DNA of 64,000 nt from Marinitoga piezophila KA3 (GCF_000255135.1 NC_016751.1:434001-498000), one strand, 5' to 3'; shown: positions 17,554 through 25,921, counted from the first letter of the stretch. The notes: generated from the letters alone by a model not told the origin. Numbers and translations are program-made.

Positions 17554-18681
17554 ATGGAAAAAGTTTATTTTTATGATGGATTTTTATGGGGTGGAATATT
17601 TGATTCTTATCAAATAGAAAAAATGAATGATCGTACAAACTGGGATGAATGGCAGAAAAAAGGAAAAATAAAAGACGGTACTACATTAAAAATCATAGAA
17701 AAGTTTCAGAAGAATTTATTTTCTGAAACTTTTGAAATTTCTAAAAATATAGGATTAAATTCCTTAATGTTTTCAATAGAATGGGCAAAAATATATCCTG
17801 AAATGGGATATATCAATCGTGCAAAATTAGAAAGTTATAAAAACTTTATCCTATCTCTGAAAAAAGAAGGAATTGAAATATTTTTAATTTTAAACCATTT
17901 TACTTTTCCAATCTGGTTTGAAGAAAAAGGTGGTTTTCAGAATGATGAAAATCTTAAATTTTTAATTTCATACACTGAAGAAATAGTAAATGAATTTAAA
18001 GATATAGTTGATTACTATATTCCTTTTTATGAACCTTTAAAATATATTGATTATGCGTATAAAAAAGGTTTATATCCTCCGGGGATTAGCGATGAAAAAA
18101 TTTCTGAAATAGTTAAAGAAAACATAATAAAAGTTTATAAGGAATTATATCTTTTAATACACAAAAATAATATTTATTCCAAGGTCGGAATTATCAAAAA
18201 TACAAATTATGATAATACTTTTTTTAATGTTTTAAAAAATTATATGGATTTTCTGGGAATTACATTTTACGATGATAAAACATCAGGTTTACCCCGTACA
18301 GTTCAAAAAGATGATATTGGAAATAATATTTATCCAGAAAAATTGAATATTGAGATACCAGAATTAAAGAAATATGATAAACCTATTGTAATTTCTTCTA
18401 TCGGCATTGCTGATGAAAGCGATATTTATCGATCTCAATTTTTGATAAAAACAATTTCCTATATTCATGAGTTATTAAACAATAATATTAAGATTATGGG
18501 GTATTTTCACAAAAATATCTTTGATTTATTTGAATGGGAAGAAGGGTTTAGTGCCGAATACGGATTATTTGAATTTGATTCTATAAATAATCGCATAAAT
18601 CCTCGACATAGCGCTAAAGTTTTTTCCAATATAGTTCAATCGAATAAAATACCACCTCATTTAATCAAATATACTCAATAA
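17554..18681 (+). CDS. Glycoside hydrolase family 1-like protein lacking the nucleophile
   Basis: 375 residues with the GH1 TIM-barrel landmarks: FLWGGIFDSYQIE at the N-terminus, LMFSIEWAKIYPE, LNHFTFPIWFEEKGGF, and FEWEEGFSAEYGLFEFD near the end. The acid/base element is FYEP (Glu160) where family members have NEP. The nucleophile motif I-T-E-N-G is replaced by ISSIG at 280-284, so Ser282 stands where the catalytic Glu should be. It is also shorter than typical members (about 440-450). It may bind a sugar without hydrolysing it, or use another mechanism. The start is the ATG after GGGGGA. It ends at a hairpin terminator. Confidence 0.75.
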   Translation: MEKVYFYDGFLWGGIFDSYQIEKMNDRTNWDEWQKKGKIKDGTTLKIIEKFQKNLFSETFEISKNIGLNSLMFSIEWAKIYPEMGYINRAKLESYKNFILSLKKEGIEIFLILNHFTFPIWFEEKGGFQNDENLKFLISYTEEIVNEFKDIVDYYIPFYEPLKYIDYAYKKGLYPPGISDEKISEIVKENIIKVYKELYLLIHKNNIYSKVGIIKNTNYDNTFFNVLKNYMDFLGITFYDDKTSGLPRTVQKDDIGNNIYPEKLNIEIPELKKYDKPIVISSIGIADESDIYRSQFLIKTISYIHELLNNNIKIMGYFHKNIFDLFEWEEGFSAEYGLFEFDSINNRINPRHSAKVFSNIVQSNKIPPHLIKYTQ

Positions 18682-18695
18682 TTGTATTTTGAAAG

Positions 18696-18720
18696 GTCAG
18701 GCTTAACGCCTGACTTTTTT
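18696..18720 (+). terminator. Terminator after the GH1-like gene
   Basis: GTCAGGC (18696-18702) pairs with GCCTGAC (18708-18714) around a five-base loop, followed by six T. Confidence 0.9.
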
Positions 18721-18727
18721 ATTTATA

Positions 18728-18871
18728 ATATATACTTTAATTTTTTTAAAGCCACTTATAAAAAAATTGAATTTTCTATAAAAAAATTTATGATATTTTA
18801 ATATTTGCTATTGACAAATAAAAATTTTTTTGTTATAATAGGGTTGAACTTATAAAAATTAAAGTATATAT
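18728..18871. repeat. 18-bp inverted repeat flanking a strong promoter
   Basis: 18728-18745 (ATATATACTTTAATTTTT) is the exact reverse complement of 18854-18871. The arms are 108 bases apart and bracket the promoter at 18811-18839. Both are AT-only apart from one C/G, so chance is possible. Confidence 0.6.
18811..18839 (+). promoter_or_regulatory. Consensus sigma-70 promoter for a 39-residue ORF
   Basis: TTGACA (18811-18816), 17 bases, TATAAT (18834-18839): a full consensus match, the best in the window for a protein gene. It implies a leader of about 100 bases before the small ORF at 18950. Confidence 0.85.
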
Positions 18872-18949
18872 AAATAAAATTAAAATAACCACGTCTATTA
18901 AGATGGAGAGAAATTAAATAATAATATTTTTTAAAAAGGGGGTTTTAAT

Positions 18950-19069
18950 ATGTTGAAAAGAAAAAAACATTTTTTAAAAGAAAAAAAGACAAGATCATAC
19001 TACGAAGGATTTGATTCAATGACTGAATTAAAAGATGTATTATTAGAAATGAAAAGATATCAATTGTAA
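18950..19069 (+). CDS. Small basic protein, 39 residues, unknown
   Basis: An ATG preceded by AAAAAGGGGG opens a 39-codon frame. The product has a strongly basic N-terminus (MLKRKKHFLKEKKTRS) and an amphipathic acidic/hydrophobic C-terminus (MTELKDVLLEMKRYQL). I do not recognise it. The consensus promoter, good ribosome binding site and downstream terminator argue that it is expressed, possibly at a high level. Nucleic-acid binding or a small regulatory peptide would suit the charge pattern, but this is inference. The ~100-base leader could also be the functional RNA. Confidence 0.6.
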   Translation: MLKRKKHFLKEKKTRSYYEGFDSMTELKDVLLEMKRYQL

Positions 19070-19093
19070 CTTTTATTGCTACTCCTTCCTAAA

Positions 19094-19126
19094 AAAAGAA
19101 GCTCCGAAATTTTCGGAGCTTCTTTT
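19094..19126. terminator. Bidirectional terminator
   Basis: A near-perfect palindrome (19094-19109 with 19111-19126, core GAAGCTCCGAAA) with A and T runs on the two sides ends both the small ORF and the converging arsR-type gene. Confidence 0.9.
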
Positions 19127-19437
19127 TATTCATTATTTATAATACTATGTGCACTTTTAAGTTCTGAATGAATAATATTTTTTGCATCATCAAAGAGTTC
19201 AAAAATATGCGGATATTTTAATTCACAATATACAATATTCCCAACCTTTTCTTTTTTAATTAAACCAACATCTTCAAGAATTTTTATATGTTGAGATATG
19301 CTTGACTGCGTAAGCCCTAGCTTTTCAGAAATCTCAAGAATATTACATTCTTTATTATTTAATATTTTTAAAATTCTCAATCTTGTAGGATGAGATAAAG
19401 CTTTAAATATATCTGCTAATAAATCACAATTATCCAT
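19126..19437 (-). CDS. ArsR/SmtB-family transcriptional regulator
   Basis: A 103-residue winged-helix repressor. FKALSHPTRLRILKIL is the family opener; the recognition helix lies in ISEKLGLTQSSISQHIKILEDVGLI, followed by the wing KKEKVGNIVYCELKYP. An N-terminal Cys (MDNCDLL), a Cys in NNKECNIL and one in YCELK are candidate metal or thiol ligands, but the classical ELCVCDL motif is absent. The ATG at 19437 sits eight bases after GGAG; an in-frame GTG three codons upstream overlaps that site. It may autoregulate or control the neighbouring FAD enzyme. Confidence 0.9.
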   Translation of the reverse strand: MDNCDLLADIFKALSHPTRLRILKILNNKECNILEISEKLGLTQSSISQHIKILEDVGLIKKEKVGNIVYCELKYPHIFELFDDAKNIIHSELKSAHSIINNE

Positions 19438-19510
19438 ATTCAACACTCCATCTTTTAGTATTTCTAAGTAAAGTATAAAGTTTTAGTTTTACGATATATT
19501 CAAGGAAAAA

Positions 19511-20788
19511 TTAATTTTCTGCTATTTTTCGCGCTTCAAGAATACCGTGTGCTGTAGCATGAACTATACTTCTTGTATGTCCAGAACAATCACCTATAAA
19601 TTTAAGATTTTCAAATAAATCGTTATTTAATTTTTTACCATAAAATTTTACTTCTACTCCATATAATAAATTTTCTTCATCTGCAATTCCAGGAATTATT
19701 TTATCTAAATTATCTATAAATTCTATTAATGATGTAGAGGTCTTACTTGGAAAAACTAAATTAAGATCACCAAGAACATATTCATCATTATTTAAAGTTG
19801 GAAATACCTTCCATAATTTTTTTGTTCTTTTTCCTTTTTTAAAATCACCATATGTTTGAAGTATTATTTTATCTCCGCCTGCTAAAATATTGGATAATTT
19901 TGCTATATATGAACCATATCCATTTGGATCATTAAAAGGTTTTGTAAACGAATGAGTTACCAAAATTGCAAAATTAGTATTTGTCGATTTTTGATCATGT
20001 ATTGCGTGACCATTTACAGTAATAAAATCAGAGTATTTTTCTGTAACAACATATCCCGAAGGATTATTACAAAATGTTCTTACCAATTGACCATTTGAAG
20101 ACTTAAATTTCACTTTAAATTCATATAATGCCTCATTAAGCTCTTTAACAACTATATCCGGCAATTCAAATCTTACTCCTAAATCCACCTTTGTATTCGA
20201 TAATATTATATCCGGATATTTCTCTGTTAAGGTATCTATTAGCTTAAATCCACTCCTTCCAACTGCAATATACACTTTATCAAACTCTTCCTTTTTTTCT
20301 TCACGACTTTTTCTATCGATATATTTAATTAATATTTTTTCATTAACTTCAATATCTTTAACAAAGGAATTAAATTTAAATTCTATTCCTTTTTTAGAAA
20401 ATTCCTCATGTGCATTTTTTAGAAAAATCTTCAATTTATCTGTTCCAATATGAAAAAATTCTGATTCTACAAGTTTAAAGCCGTTAATAAAAAATTTCTT
20501 TTGTAGTTCTTCAAGATTCTCTCTAGATCCAATTTCAGGTTCTGTCTCTGCAAGCTTACAATAATAATCCACAATTTCTTTTTGCAATGTTTTATTATAT
20601 AAAATTTCCTCTAAATCTCCTCCCATTTCTGAAGAGACAAAGAGCTTCCCATCAGCTCTAATTCCACTAATAGAGGATGAATAAATATCTGCATTCATTT
20701 CAAAAACTGTAATTTCATGTTTAGATGTGTCTATTTCCTTCAAAAATCCAACAGCTGCTGCACCAAATCCTATAACTGCTATTTTCAT
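19511..20788 (-). CDS. FAD-dependent oxidoreductase (uncharacterised FAD-utilising dehydrogenase)
   Basis: 425 residues with an N-terminal dinucleotide-binding VIGFGAAAVGFL and a second-strand acidic residue in ITVFEMNAD. Further family features are VYIAVGRSGFKLIDTL, VDLGVRFELP, GYVVTEKYSDFITVNGHAI and a C-terminal FIGDCSGHTRSIVHATAHGILEARKIA that closes the FAD site. Such proteins resemble the HI0933/AhpF-like uncharacterised dehydrogenases. Substrate unknown. The start is the ATG at 20788, eight bases after GGAGAGG; an in-frame upstream ATG overlaps that site. Confidence 0.82.
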   Translation of the reverse strand: MKIAVIGFGAAAVGFLKEIDTSKHEITVFEMNADIYSSSISGIRADGKLFVSSEMGGDLEEILYNKTLQKEIVDYYCKLAETEPEIGSRENLEELQKKFFINGFKLVESEFFHIGTDKLKIFLKNAHEEFSKKGIEFKFNSFVKDIEVNEKILIKYIDRKSREEKKEEFDKVYIAVGRSGFKLIDTLTEKYPDIILSNTKVDLGVRFELPDIVVKELNEALYEFKVKFKSSNGQLVRTFCNNPSGYVVTEKYSDFITVNGHAIHDQKSTNTNFAILVTHSFTKPFNDPNGYGSYIAKLSNILAGGDKIILQTYGDFKKGKRTKKLWKVFPTLNNDEYVLGDLNLVFPSKTSTSLIEFIDNLDKIIPGIADEENLLYGVEVKFYGKKLNNDLFENLKFIGDCSGHTRSIVHATAHGILEARKIAEN

Positions 20789-20822
20789 TAAAACCTCTCC
20801 TTTCAAATGTATATTTCCCTTA

Positions 20823-20859
20823 CAAAAAAATAGACTGAAACCTTAAAGGTTTCAGTCTA
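20823..20859 (-). terminator. Terminator after the mini winged-helix gene
   Basis: A 12-bp stem TAGACTGAAACC/GGTTTCAGTCTA (20831-20842 with 20848-20859), followed on the minus strand by seven T (complement of 20824-20830). Confidence 0.88.
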
Positions 20860-20861
20860 GA

Positions 20862-21041
20862 TTACTTTTTTATAGTATAGTAGCATCTCTTTGGAGATTC
20901 AATTTTCTCCTCTTTCTTTAATTTCTTTATTGCCTTATCCACTTCTTTTTTATCAATTCCCGCTTTTTCTGCTATTTCCGCAGATTTTAAAGGTTCTTTT
21001 GATTCAGATAATACCTTAACAACTAATTCTATATTATCCAT
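20862..21041 (-). CDS. Mini winged-helix DNA-binding-like protein, 59 residues
   Basis: A short frame with AGGAGGAAGATATA before its ATG and its own terminator. The sequence reads as a minimal winged helix: LVVKVLSESKEPLKSAEIAE (helix-turn), KAGIDKKEVDKAIKKLKKE (recognition helix), then a short wing KRCYYTIKK. Similar ~60-residue proteins are annotated as MarR-like or DsrD-like in anaerobes. DNA target and partners are unknown. It lies between the Rpn-like gene (31 bases upstream) and the FAD dehydrogenase. Confidence 0.75.
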   Translation of the reverse strand: MDNIELVVKVLSESKEPLKSAEIAEKAGIDKKEVDKAIKKLKKEEKIESPKRCYYTIKK

Positions 21042-21072
21042 TATATCTTCCTCCTAATAAATCTTTATGTTA

Positions 21073-22119
21073 TTAATTCATTCTTTTATTTAAGTATTTT
21101 TTCAATTCATCAAATGAAATTTCGAAAATATTATCTATAATATAATCTAAATCATCTATATCCAGATTTTCAATTTTATTTCTTAATTTTTCTATATCTT
21201 TTTCTTTAAATTTTCTTTTTAATAATTTTATTACATCTTCAACTTTTGCGCTATGTAATCCTTGCTGTAATCCTTGTTGTAATCCTTCTTGTAATCCCTG
21301 CTCTAAACCTTCTTTTCTTCCTTCAATCATTGCTTTTTCTTTACTTTCTTTTATCGCTTCTTCAACTGTTCTTATAAAGTTTTCAAACATTCCCTCCACC
21401 TCCTCATTTTCATATATCTCGAGTTCTTTTTTATCGATTCCAGTTTTATTCGTTAATACATTAATTACTATACCTACATATTCTTTAAATTTCGCTTTTT
21501 CAGTTTCCGGAAGAGTTTCTAATTCTTTCTTTATCTCTTTTAACGTTTCTATTATCCTTTCTGTTTCCGACTTATTTAAGGTTAATAATAGTCCCAATGC
21601 ATTTTTTATTCTTAATAACCTTTCTTCCTCTAATTGACTTAGATCTATTATTTCATATTTAAATGATGGTACATATTCTGAAAACATTTCCCAATTTTCT
21701 ACTTTTTTCATAAACCAATTCTCGGCTGTCCATTTTCTTTTCCCTGTATAGAATACTATGGGGATTATAGGTATAAGCTTGAAACCTTTTGTTCTTGATT
21801 CTTTTTTAAAACTTTTTATATATTCTCTCCATATTCTAATCATATATTCTAATATTCTAAATTGCATCAAATAATCAACACTTGACTGATGTTCAATTAA
21901 CAAAAATAAATACATTTCTCTTTCATCATACTTTATTTTAAACAATAAATCACTTTCCTTATCTCCATAGGCTAAATCAGTGAAACGTGTATTCTCTATT
22001 TTTATATTTTCTGGTTTTATGTTATAGGATCTCAATTTTGGTAAAAATATATTTATAAATTCAACAAGCATTTCCTTATCAGATAATATATTTTTAAATA
22101 GTTGATCTTCCATCCCCAT
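21073..22119 (-). CDS. Rpn-family PD-(D/E)XK nuclease / putative transposase_31
   Basis: 348 residues. The N-terminal domain matches the Rpn (recombination-promoting nuclease) family: MEDQLFKNILSDKEMLVEFINIFLP, then FTDLAYGDKESDLLFKI with the catalytic Asp and YLFLLIEHQS with the E-x-Q variant of the E-x-K motif. Then follow PIIPIVFYTGKRKW and a helical region. Near residues 275-295 there is a repeated EGL/QGL heptad-like run (GLEQGLQEGLQQGLQQGLHS), usual in this family. These proteins occur in several divergent copies per genome. The ATG follows GGGGGGA. Confidence 0.88.
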   Translation of the reverse strand: MGMEDQLFKNILSDKEMLVEFINIFLPKLRSYNIKPENIKIENTRFTDLAYGDKESDLLFKIKYDEREMYLFLLIEHQSSVDYLMQFRILEYMIRIWREYIKSFKKESRTKGFKLIPIIPIVFYTGKRKWTAENWFMKKVENWEMFSEYVPSFKYEIIDLSQLEEERLLRIKNALGLLLTLNKSETERIIETLKEIKKELETLPETEKAKFKEYVGIVINVLTNKTGIDKKELEIYENEEVEGMFENFIRTVEEAIKESKEKAMIEGRKEGLEQGLQEGLQQGLQQGLHSAKVEDVIKLLKRKFKEKDIEKLRNKIENLDIDDLDYIIDNIFEISFDELKKYLNKRMN

Positions 22120-22191
22120 TTAGATCCCCCCTTAAAAATATATTTATCATGAAATATTATAAAAAAATTTATTTCTTATGTCAAGAATACA

Positions 22192-23151
22192 TTATTTTAA
22201 AATTCCTTTTATAATCAATTCCGTGGCTTCATCTTCTGTAAGTCCTTTAGCCATCAACGTTTCTAATTGCTGTGGATTAACTCTTCCAACGGATGCTTCA
22301 TGAGTCAATTCTGCTAAATCGTTATTAACTCTCAATATTGGAATTGTACTTACATGAACATTTGAACCTTTACTGATTTCTGTACATTCAATGTGCCCCT
22401 TTGAATATGGTGCATTACCATAAGCTTCATTTATTACTTCTGCATTTGTTGAATCCTGAGCAAAAACATATGTTTTGGCAATACCTGAAGCCTTTTCGCC
22501 ATTTAAATTCACTACTTCTTTTATATTAATCTTATCATCTTTTTTACCCCAGACTTTGGATTCAAGCAATGCTTTAGAAGATTCGTCAAGATCCACTGTC
22601 ATTTCAATTTTTAACTCACCAGCTCTTGATTTCGTTAATCTAAATCTGCTATCAAATACAGAATTTTTTGCAACCTTTGTATAATAATATGTTTCTAAAA
22701 ATATTCCATCTTTTTCATTATGAAAGTGCTCGTCTTCCATAAATACAATAGAGTTTTCACCAATATACATTTCTGAATCCATTTTATGGTGAATCTTTCC
22801 AAACGGGAACGAACAATGAGAAAGGAATTTTACATCACAATTATTTCCTATTGTATATTTAACCTTTATGTATTGTTCTCCTTGATTCCTTAAAAAGCCA
22901 ACACATAAATGAATAGGTTTATCCATTTTAACTCCATCATCTATAATCATTTCATAATCAACAACACCATCTTCTGCTTTATGAATTATTATATTTATTC
23001 CTTCTACAGTATTCTTACCAAGTATTTTATCTCCACTGATAATAATAGAAACTATATCTTTACTTAATAAGTTACTTATATCACCACCAGCCTGTTCATA
23101 GGCTTTTTCTATCATTTCAAATTCTTTAGCATAATTTTTTTCTATGTTCAT
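22192..23151 (-). CDS. SufB/SufD-like Fe-S cluster scaffold component
   Basis: A 319-residue protein with the beta-helix SufBD core (VFMEDEHFHNEKDG; KNSVFDSRFRLTKSRAGELKIEMTVDLDESS; SKGHIECTEI; ILRVNNDLAELTHEASVGRVNPQQLETLMAKGLTEDEA). The ending with ELTHEASVG and the C-terminal helices is SufB/D-like. At 319 residues it is much shorter than canonical SufB (about 470). It overlaps sufC by four bases (ATGA) and no sufD, sufS or sufU is adjacent, fitting the two-gene SufCB-like systems of anaerobes. It probably acts with the ATPase in assembling Fe-S clusters for enzymes such as the radical SAM proteins here. Confidence 0.85.
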   Translation of the reverse strand: MNIEKNYAKEFEMIEKAYEQAGGDISNLLSKDIVSIIISGDKILGKNTVEGINIIIHKAEDGVVDYEMIIDDGVKMDKPIHLCVGFLRNQGEQYIKVKYTIGNNCDVKFLSHCSFPFGKIHHKMDSEMYIGENSIVFMEDEHFHNEKDGIFLETYYYTKVAKNSVFDSRFRLTKSRAGELKIEMTVDLDESSKALLESKVWGKKDDKINIKEVVNLNGEKASGIAKTYVFAQDSTNAEVINEAYGNAPYSKGHIECTEISKGSNVHVSTIPILRVNNDLAELTHEASVGRVNPQQLETLMAKGLTEDEATELIIKGILK

Positions 23152-23891
23152 AATTTCACCTCATTATCCATATCTTCAACAGGTACATTTATATGTGCAC
23201 AATTATCGCATGTGCTTTTATATACTTCAGAAACAATTTTTGGATCTCCCTGTGATTTAATTCTTCCTGAACAGATTAAAAATGCTTCATCGGCTATTTC
23301 TGCAATTTCCTCCCTATGAGTAATACTTAAAACACTTCCGCCATTTGAGGTTATCATTTTGAATATTCTTTCAATCATTATATTTGACATCATATCTATT
23401 CCGGAATCCGGTTCATCAAAAATAGCAAATTTTGGTTTTAATATAATTAATGATGCTAATTCTATTCTCTTTCTTTCACCACCCGAAAGTGTCTTATCAA
23501 CCTTTCTATGAAGATAAAAAGGATTAAGACCCACAAGGTTTAATATCTCTATTAATTCCGCATCACTTAAATTTATCCTCTTTCCCAATGTAAGATATTC
23601 CTTTACTCCAAGTCCTTCATATCTCACTGGTTCCTGCCATGCCATTGTAATTCCCAATTTAGCTCTTTCAGTTATCGAATAATCTGTAATATCTTCACCA
23701 TTAAATATTATTCTTCCACCATGATTTCCTTTATATCCGTCAAGTCCCATTATTATTCTTGCCAAGGTTGACTTTCCAACACCATTATTCCCTAAAACTG
23801 CATATATTTTCTTTTCTTCAAATTTAAAAGATATATCTTCAATAATCTTTCTTGGTCCTACATTAAAACTTATATTTTGTAATTCTAACAT
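23148..23891 (-). CDS. SufC-like ABC ATPase
   Basis: A 247-residue soluble ABC ATPase. Walker A is GNNGVGKSTLA, the Q-loop is MAWQEPVRYEG, the signature is LSGGERKRIELA, Walker B is FAIFDEPDSGIDM, and the switch His lies in SITHREEIA. The DEPDSGID variant and MAWQEP are typical of SufC. The C-terminal tail contains CDNC and an acidic end; this CxxC pair is not part of the ABC fold. It forms a coupled pair with the SufB/D-like gene. The ATG follows GGGAGGAAG. Confidence 0.88.
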   Translation of the reverse strand: MLELQNISFNVGPRKIIEDISFKFEEKKIYAVLGNNGVGKSTLARIIMGLDGYKGNHGGRIIFNGEDITDYSITERAKLGITMAWQEPVRYEGLGVKEYLTLGKRINLSDAELIEILNLVGLNPFYLHRKVDKTLSGGERKRIELASLIILKPKFAIFDEPDSGIDMMSNIMIERIFKMITSNGGSVLSITHREEIAEIADEAFLICSGRIKSQGDPKIVSEVYKSTCDNCAHINVPVEDMDNEVKL

Positions 23892-23983
23892 TATACTTCC
23901 TCCCTGATCTTTTAGGATTACTATTATAATTCTATCAAATTATTGTAAAAATTCCTGACATAAAATATCGAAAATATAATAGT

Positions 23984-24012
23984 TTGTAAAAAGTGTATTA
24001 ATATGTTATAAT
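23984..24012 (+). promoter_or_regulatory. Promoter of the YgjP-like gene
   Basis: TTGTAA (23984-23989), 17 bases, TATAAT (24007-24012), 33 bases before the GTG start. Confidence 0.75.
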
Positions 24013-24044
24013 TCACACTGAATAAATATTAGAGGTGTGTTACG

Positions 24045-24758
24045 GTGAAGAAACAGAATATCTTGAAAACGGAATATTTTGATATTGAATATAATATAAT
24101 AAAATCACCAAAAAGAAAAACAATGTCTATAATAATCTCCGAAGACGGTGAAGTAATTGTTAGAATTCCAAATTGGATTTCAGATTACGAAGCAAAGAAA
24201 TTTGTATTTAACAAAAGAGAATGGATTGTTTCGAAACTAATGATATTTAAAAAACAAAAAATTCCTGAAAGAAAATATGTTTCAGGAGAGAAGTTTTTGT
24301 ATCTTGGTAAGACATATACTTTAATGATTATGGAAGGGAATTATGGCGTTGGAATTTTAGATGATTTTTTATATATTTCACTAAAAAAAGACTTTTTCGA
24401 CAATTATGATTTAAAAAGAAATATGGTTATAAAATGGTATAAAAATCAGGCCAAAAAGATAATAAACGAAAGATTGGAATACTATTCAAAAATAATGAAA
24501 TTACAATACGGCAAAGTTTTCATCAGAGATCAAAAAACACGTTGGGGCAGTTGTTCAGGCAAAAACAATCTCAGTTTTAACTTTAAAATAATCATGGCTC
24601 CAAAAAGAAAATTGGATTATATTATTGTACATGAATTAGCTCATATTATATATAAACATCATCAAAAAAGTTTCTGGAATTATGTAGAAAAATACTGTGA
24701 GGATTATCAGGAAAGCAGAAAATGGTTTAGAGAAAACGGACGATATTTGATATTATAA
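24045..24758 (+). CDS. YgjP-like (DUF45) metallopeptidase
   Basis: A 237-residue predicted zinc peptidase. The C-terminal motif VHELAHIIYKHHQKSFW supplies HExxH and a downstream His, preceded by TRWGSCSGKNNLSFNFKI, the other YgjP/WLM hallmark. The N-terminal part is a beta-rich domain (KSPKRKTMSIII..GEVIVRIPNW). Relatives neighbour DNA-repair or restriction genes, but the substrate is not established. The start is GTG, seven bases after GAGGTG. The AlaX gene follows within 26 bases, in the same transcript. Confidence 0.88.
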   Translation: MKKQNILKTEYFDIEYNIIKSPKRKTMSIIISEDGEVIVRIPNWISDYEAKKFVFNKREWIVSKLMIFKKQKIPERKYVSGEKFLYLGKTYTLMIMEGNYGVGILDDFLYISLKKDFFDNYDLKRNMVIKWYKNQAKKIINERLEYYSKIMKLQYGKVFIRDQKTRWGSCSGKNNLSFNFKIIMAPKRKLDYIIVHELAHIIYKHHQKSFWNYVEKYCEDYQESRKWFRENGRYLIL

Positions 24759-24784
24759 TCTATTATAATCTCAGGAGGTGCAAT

Positions 24785-25891
24785 ATGATAAAGATTGAAG
24801 AAGTTATAAAAGAAAAAAAGAAAATATATGCAATCTCTTTAGAATCACCATTTTATCCAGACGGAAAAGGCGGACAACTTGGAGATAGAGGAAAAATAGG
24901 AGAAGCAACCGTGCTTTTTGTGGAATATAAAAATAACAAATATTATCATCAAATCGATAAAGAAATAGAACCCGGAGAATATGATTATGAAATCGATTTA
25001 AAAAGACGTAAGGATATTTCACAACAACACACAGCTCAACATATTTTATCAGCTGCTTTTGAACAAATTACTGATCTTGATACCGTTGGTTTTAGAATGG
25101 CTGAAGAATATACTACAATAGATTTAAACACCGCAAAATTAGATGAAAAAATAGAAAAAGAAGCTGAAAGATTATCCAATGAAATAATACAAAAGTGTTT
25201 ACCTGTTGAAGAAATTATTACTTCAAAAGAAGAAATAAAAAAATATAATCTCAGAAAAGAGTTAAGCGATAAGGTTCAAGGAGATGTAAGATTAATAAAG
25301 ATTGGTGATTTTGATATAAATCCATGTGGTGGATTTCATGTAAAAAATACAGGCGAAATTGGATTGGTAAAAATCATTTCAAAGGAAAAGGTAAAAGGGA
25401 ATCTAACGAGATTATATTTTGTAGCTGGAAACAGGGCCATTGAGGATTATGAAAAAAGAATTAATATTACAAAAGATATTTCACATATTTTAACTGCTAA
25501 AATAGAAGAAACACCTATAAGAGTTGAAGAAACATTGAAAAAAATGAAAGAATATAAAAGCGCATACGAAAAATTAAGCGAAAAATATGCTGAAATAATG
25601 GCTAAAAAATTCTTAGAAAATGCTAAAACAATAAATAATATAAAATTTATCTATATTGATTCAAACGAAGATTATATAAATTATCTTCCCAAATTCCTTC
25701 CGATGAATGAAATTTTATTTGTTACAAAAAAAGAAAACAGATACGAAATATCTTCAGGAATCATTGATTGTAAGGAATTAATAAACAATATTAGAAAAGA
25801 TTATCCTGAACTTAAAGGTGGCGGTGGTAAAAATAGGGGAAGTATTATAGGAAATATTGACATAGAAGTTATTAAAAATTATATAAAATAA
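24785..25891 (+). CDS. AlaX-type alanyl-tRNA editing protein
   Basis: A 368-residue trans-editing hydrolase related to the AlaRS C-terminal half; it removes Ser (or Gly) from mischarged tRNA-Ala. The N-terminal ~90 residues resemble the AlaRS beta-barrel (SPFYPDGKGGQLGDRG). The editing core contains QQHTAQHILSAAF and NPCGGFHVKNTGEIG, giving the HxxxH...C...H zinc set. A coiled coil (about 240-280) precedes a DHHA1-like tail with GGGGKNRG. It is the long AlaX form. The ATG follows AGGAGGTG. It ends at a terminator converging on dnaK. Confidence 0.9.
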   Translation: MIKIEEVIKEKKKIYAISLESPFYPDGKGGQLGDRGKIGEATVLFVEYKNNKYYHQIDKEIEPGEYDYEIDLKRRKDISQQHTAQHILSAAFEQITDLDTVGFRMAEEYTTIDLNTAKLDEKIEKEAERLSNEIIQKCLPVEEIITSKEEIKKYNLRKELSDKVQGDVRLIKIGDFDINPCGGFHVKNTGEIGLVKIISKEKVKGNLTRLYFVAGNRAIEDYEKRINITKDISHILTAKIEETPIRVEETLKKMKEYKSAYEKLSEKYAEIMAKKFLENAKTINNIKFIYIDSNEDYINYLPKFLPMNEILFVTKKENRYEISSGIIDCKELINNIRKDYPELKGGGGKNRGSIIGNIDIEVIKNYIK

Positions 25892-25920
25892 AAAGCCGGA
25901 TTTTGAAATCCGGCTTTTTT
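25891..25920. terminator. Bidirectional terminator between alaX-like gene and dnaK
   Basis: AAAAGCCGGATTT (25891-25903) pairs with AAATCCGGCTTTT (25906-25918), with A and T runs on either side. Confidence 0.9.
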
Positions 25921-25921
25921 A

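Noticed and set aside
21073-22119. Active transposon carrying the Rpn-like gene
   Set aside because: No terminal inverted repeats or target-site duplication around it; Rpn-family genes are normally chromosomal and not within insertion sequences.
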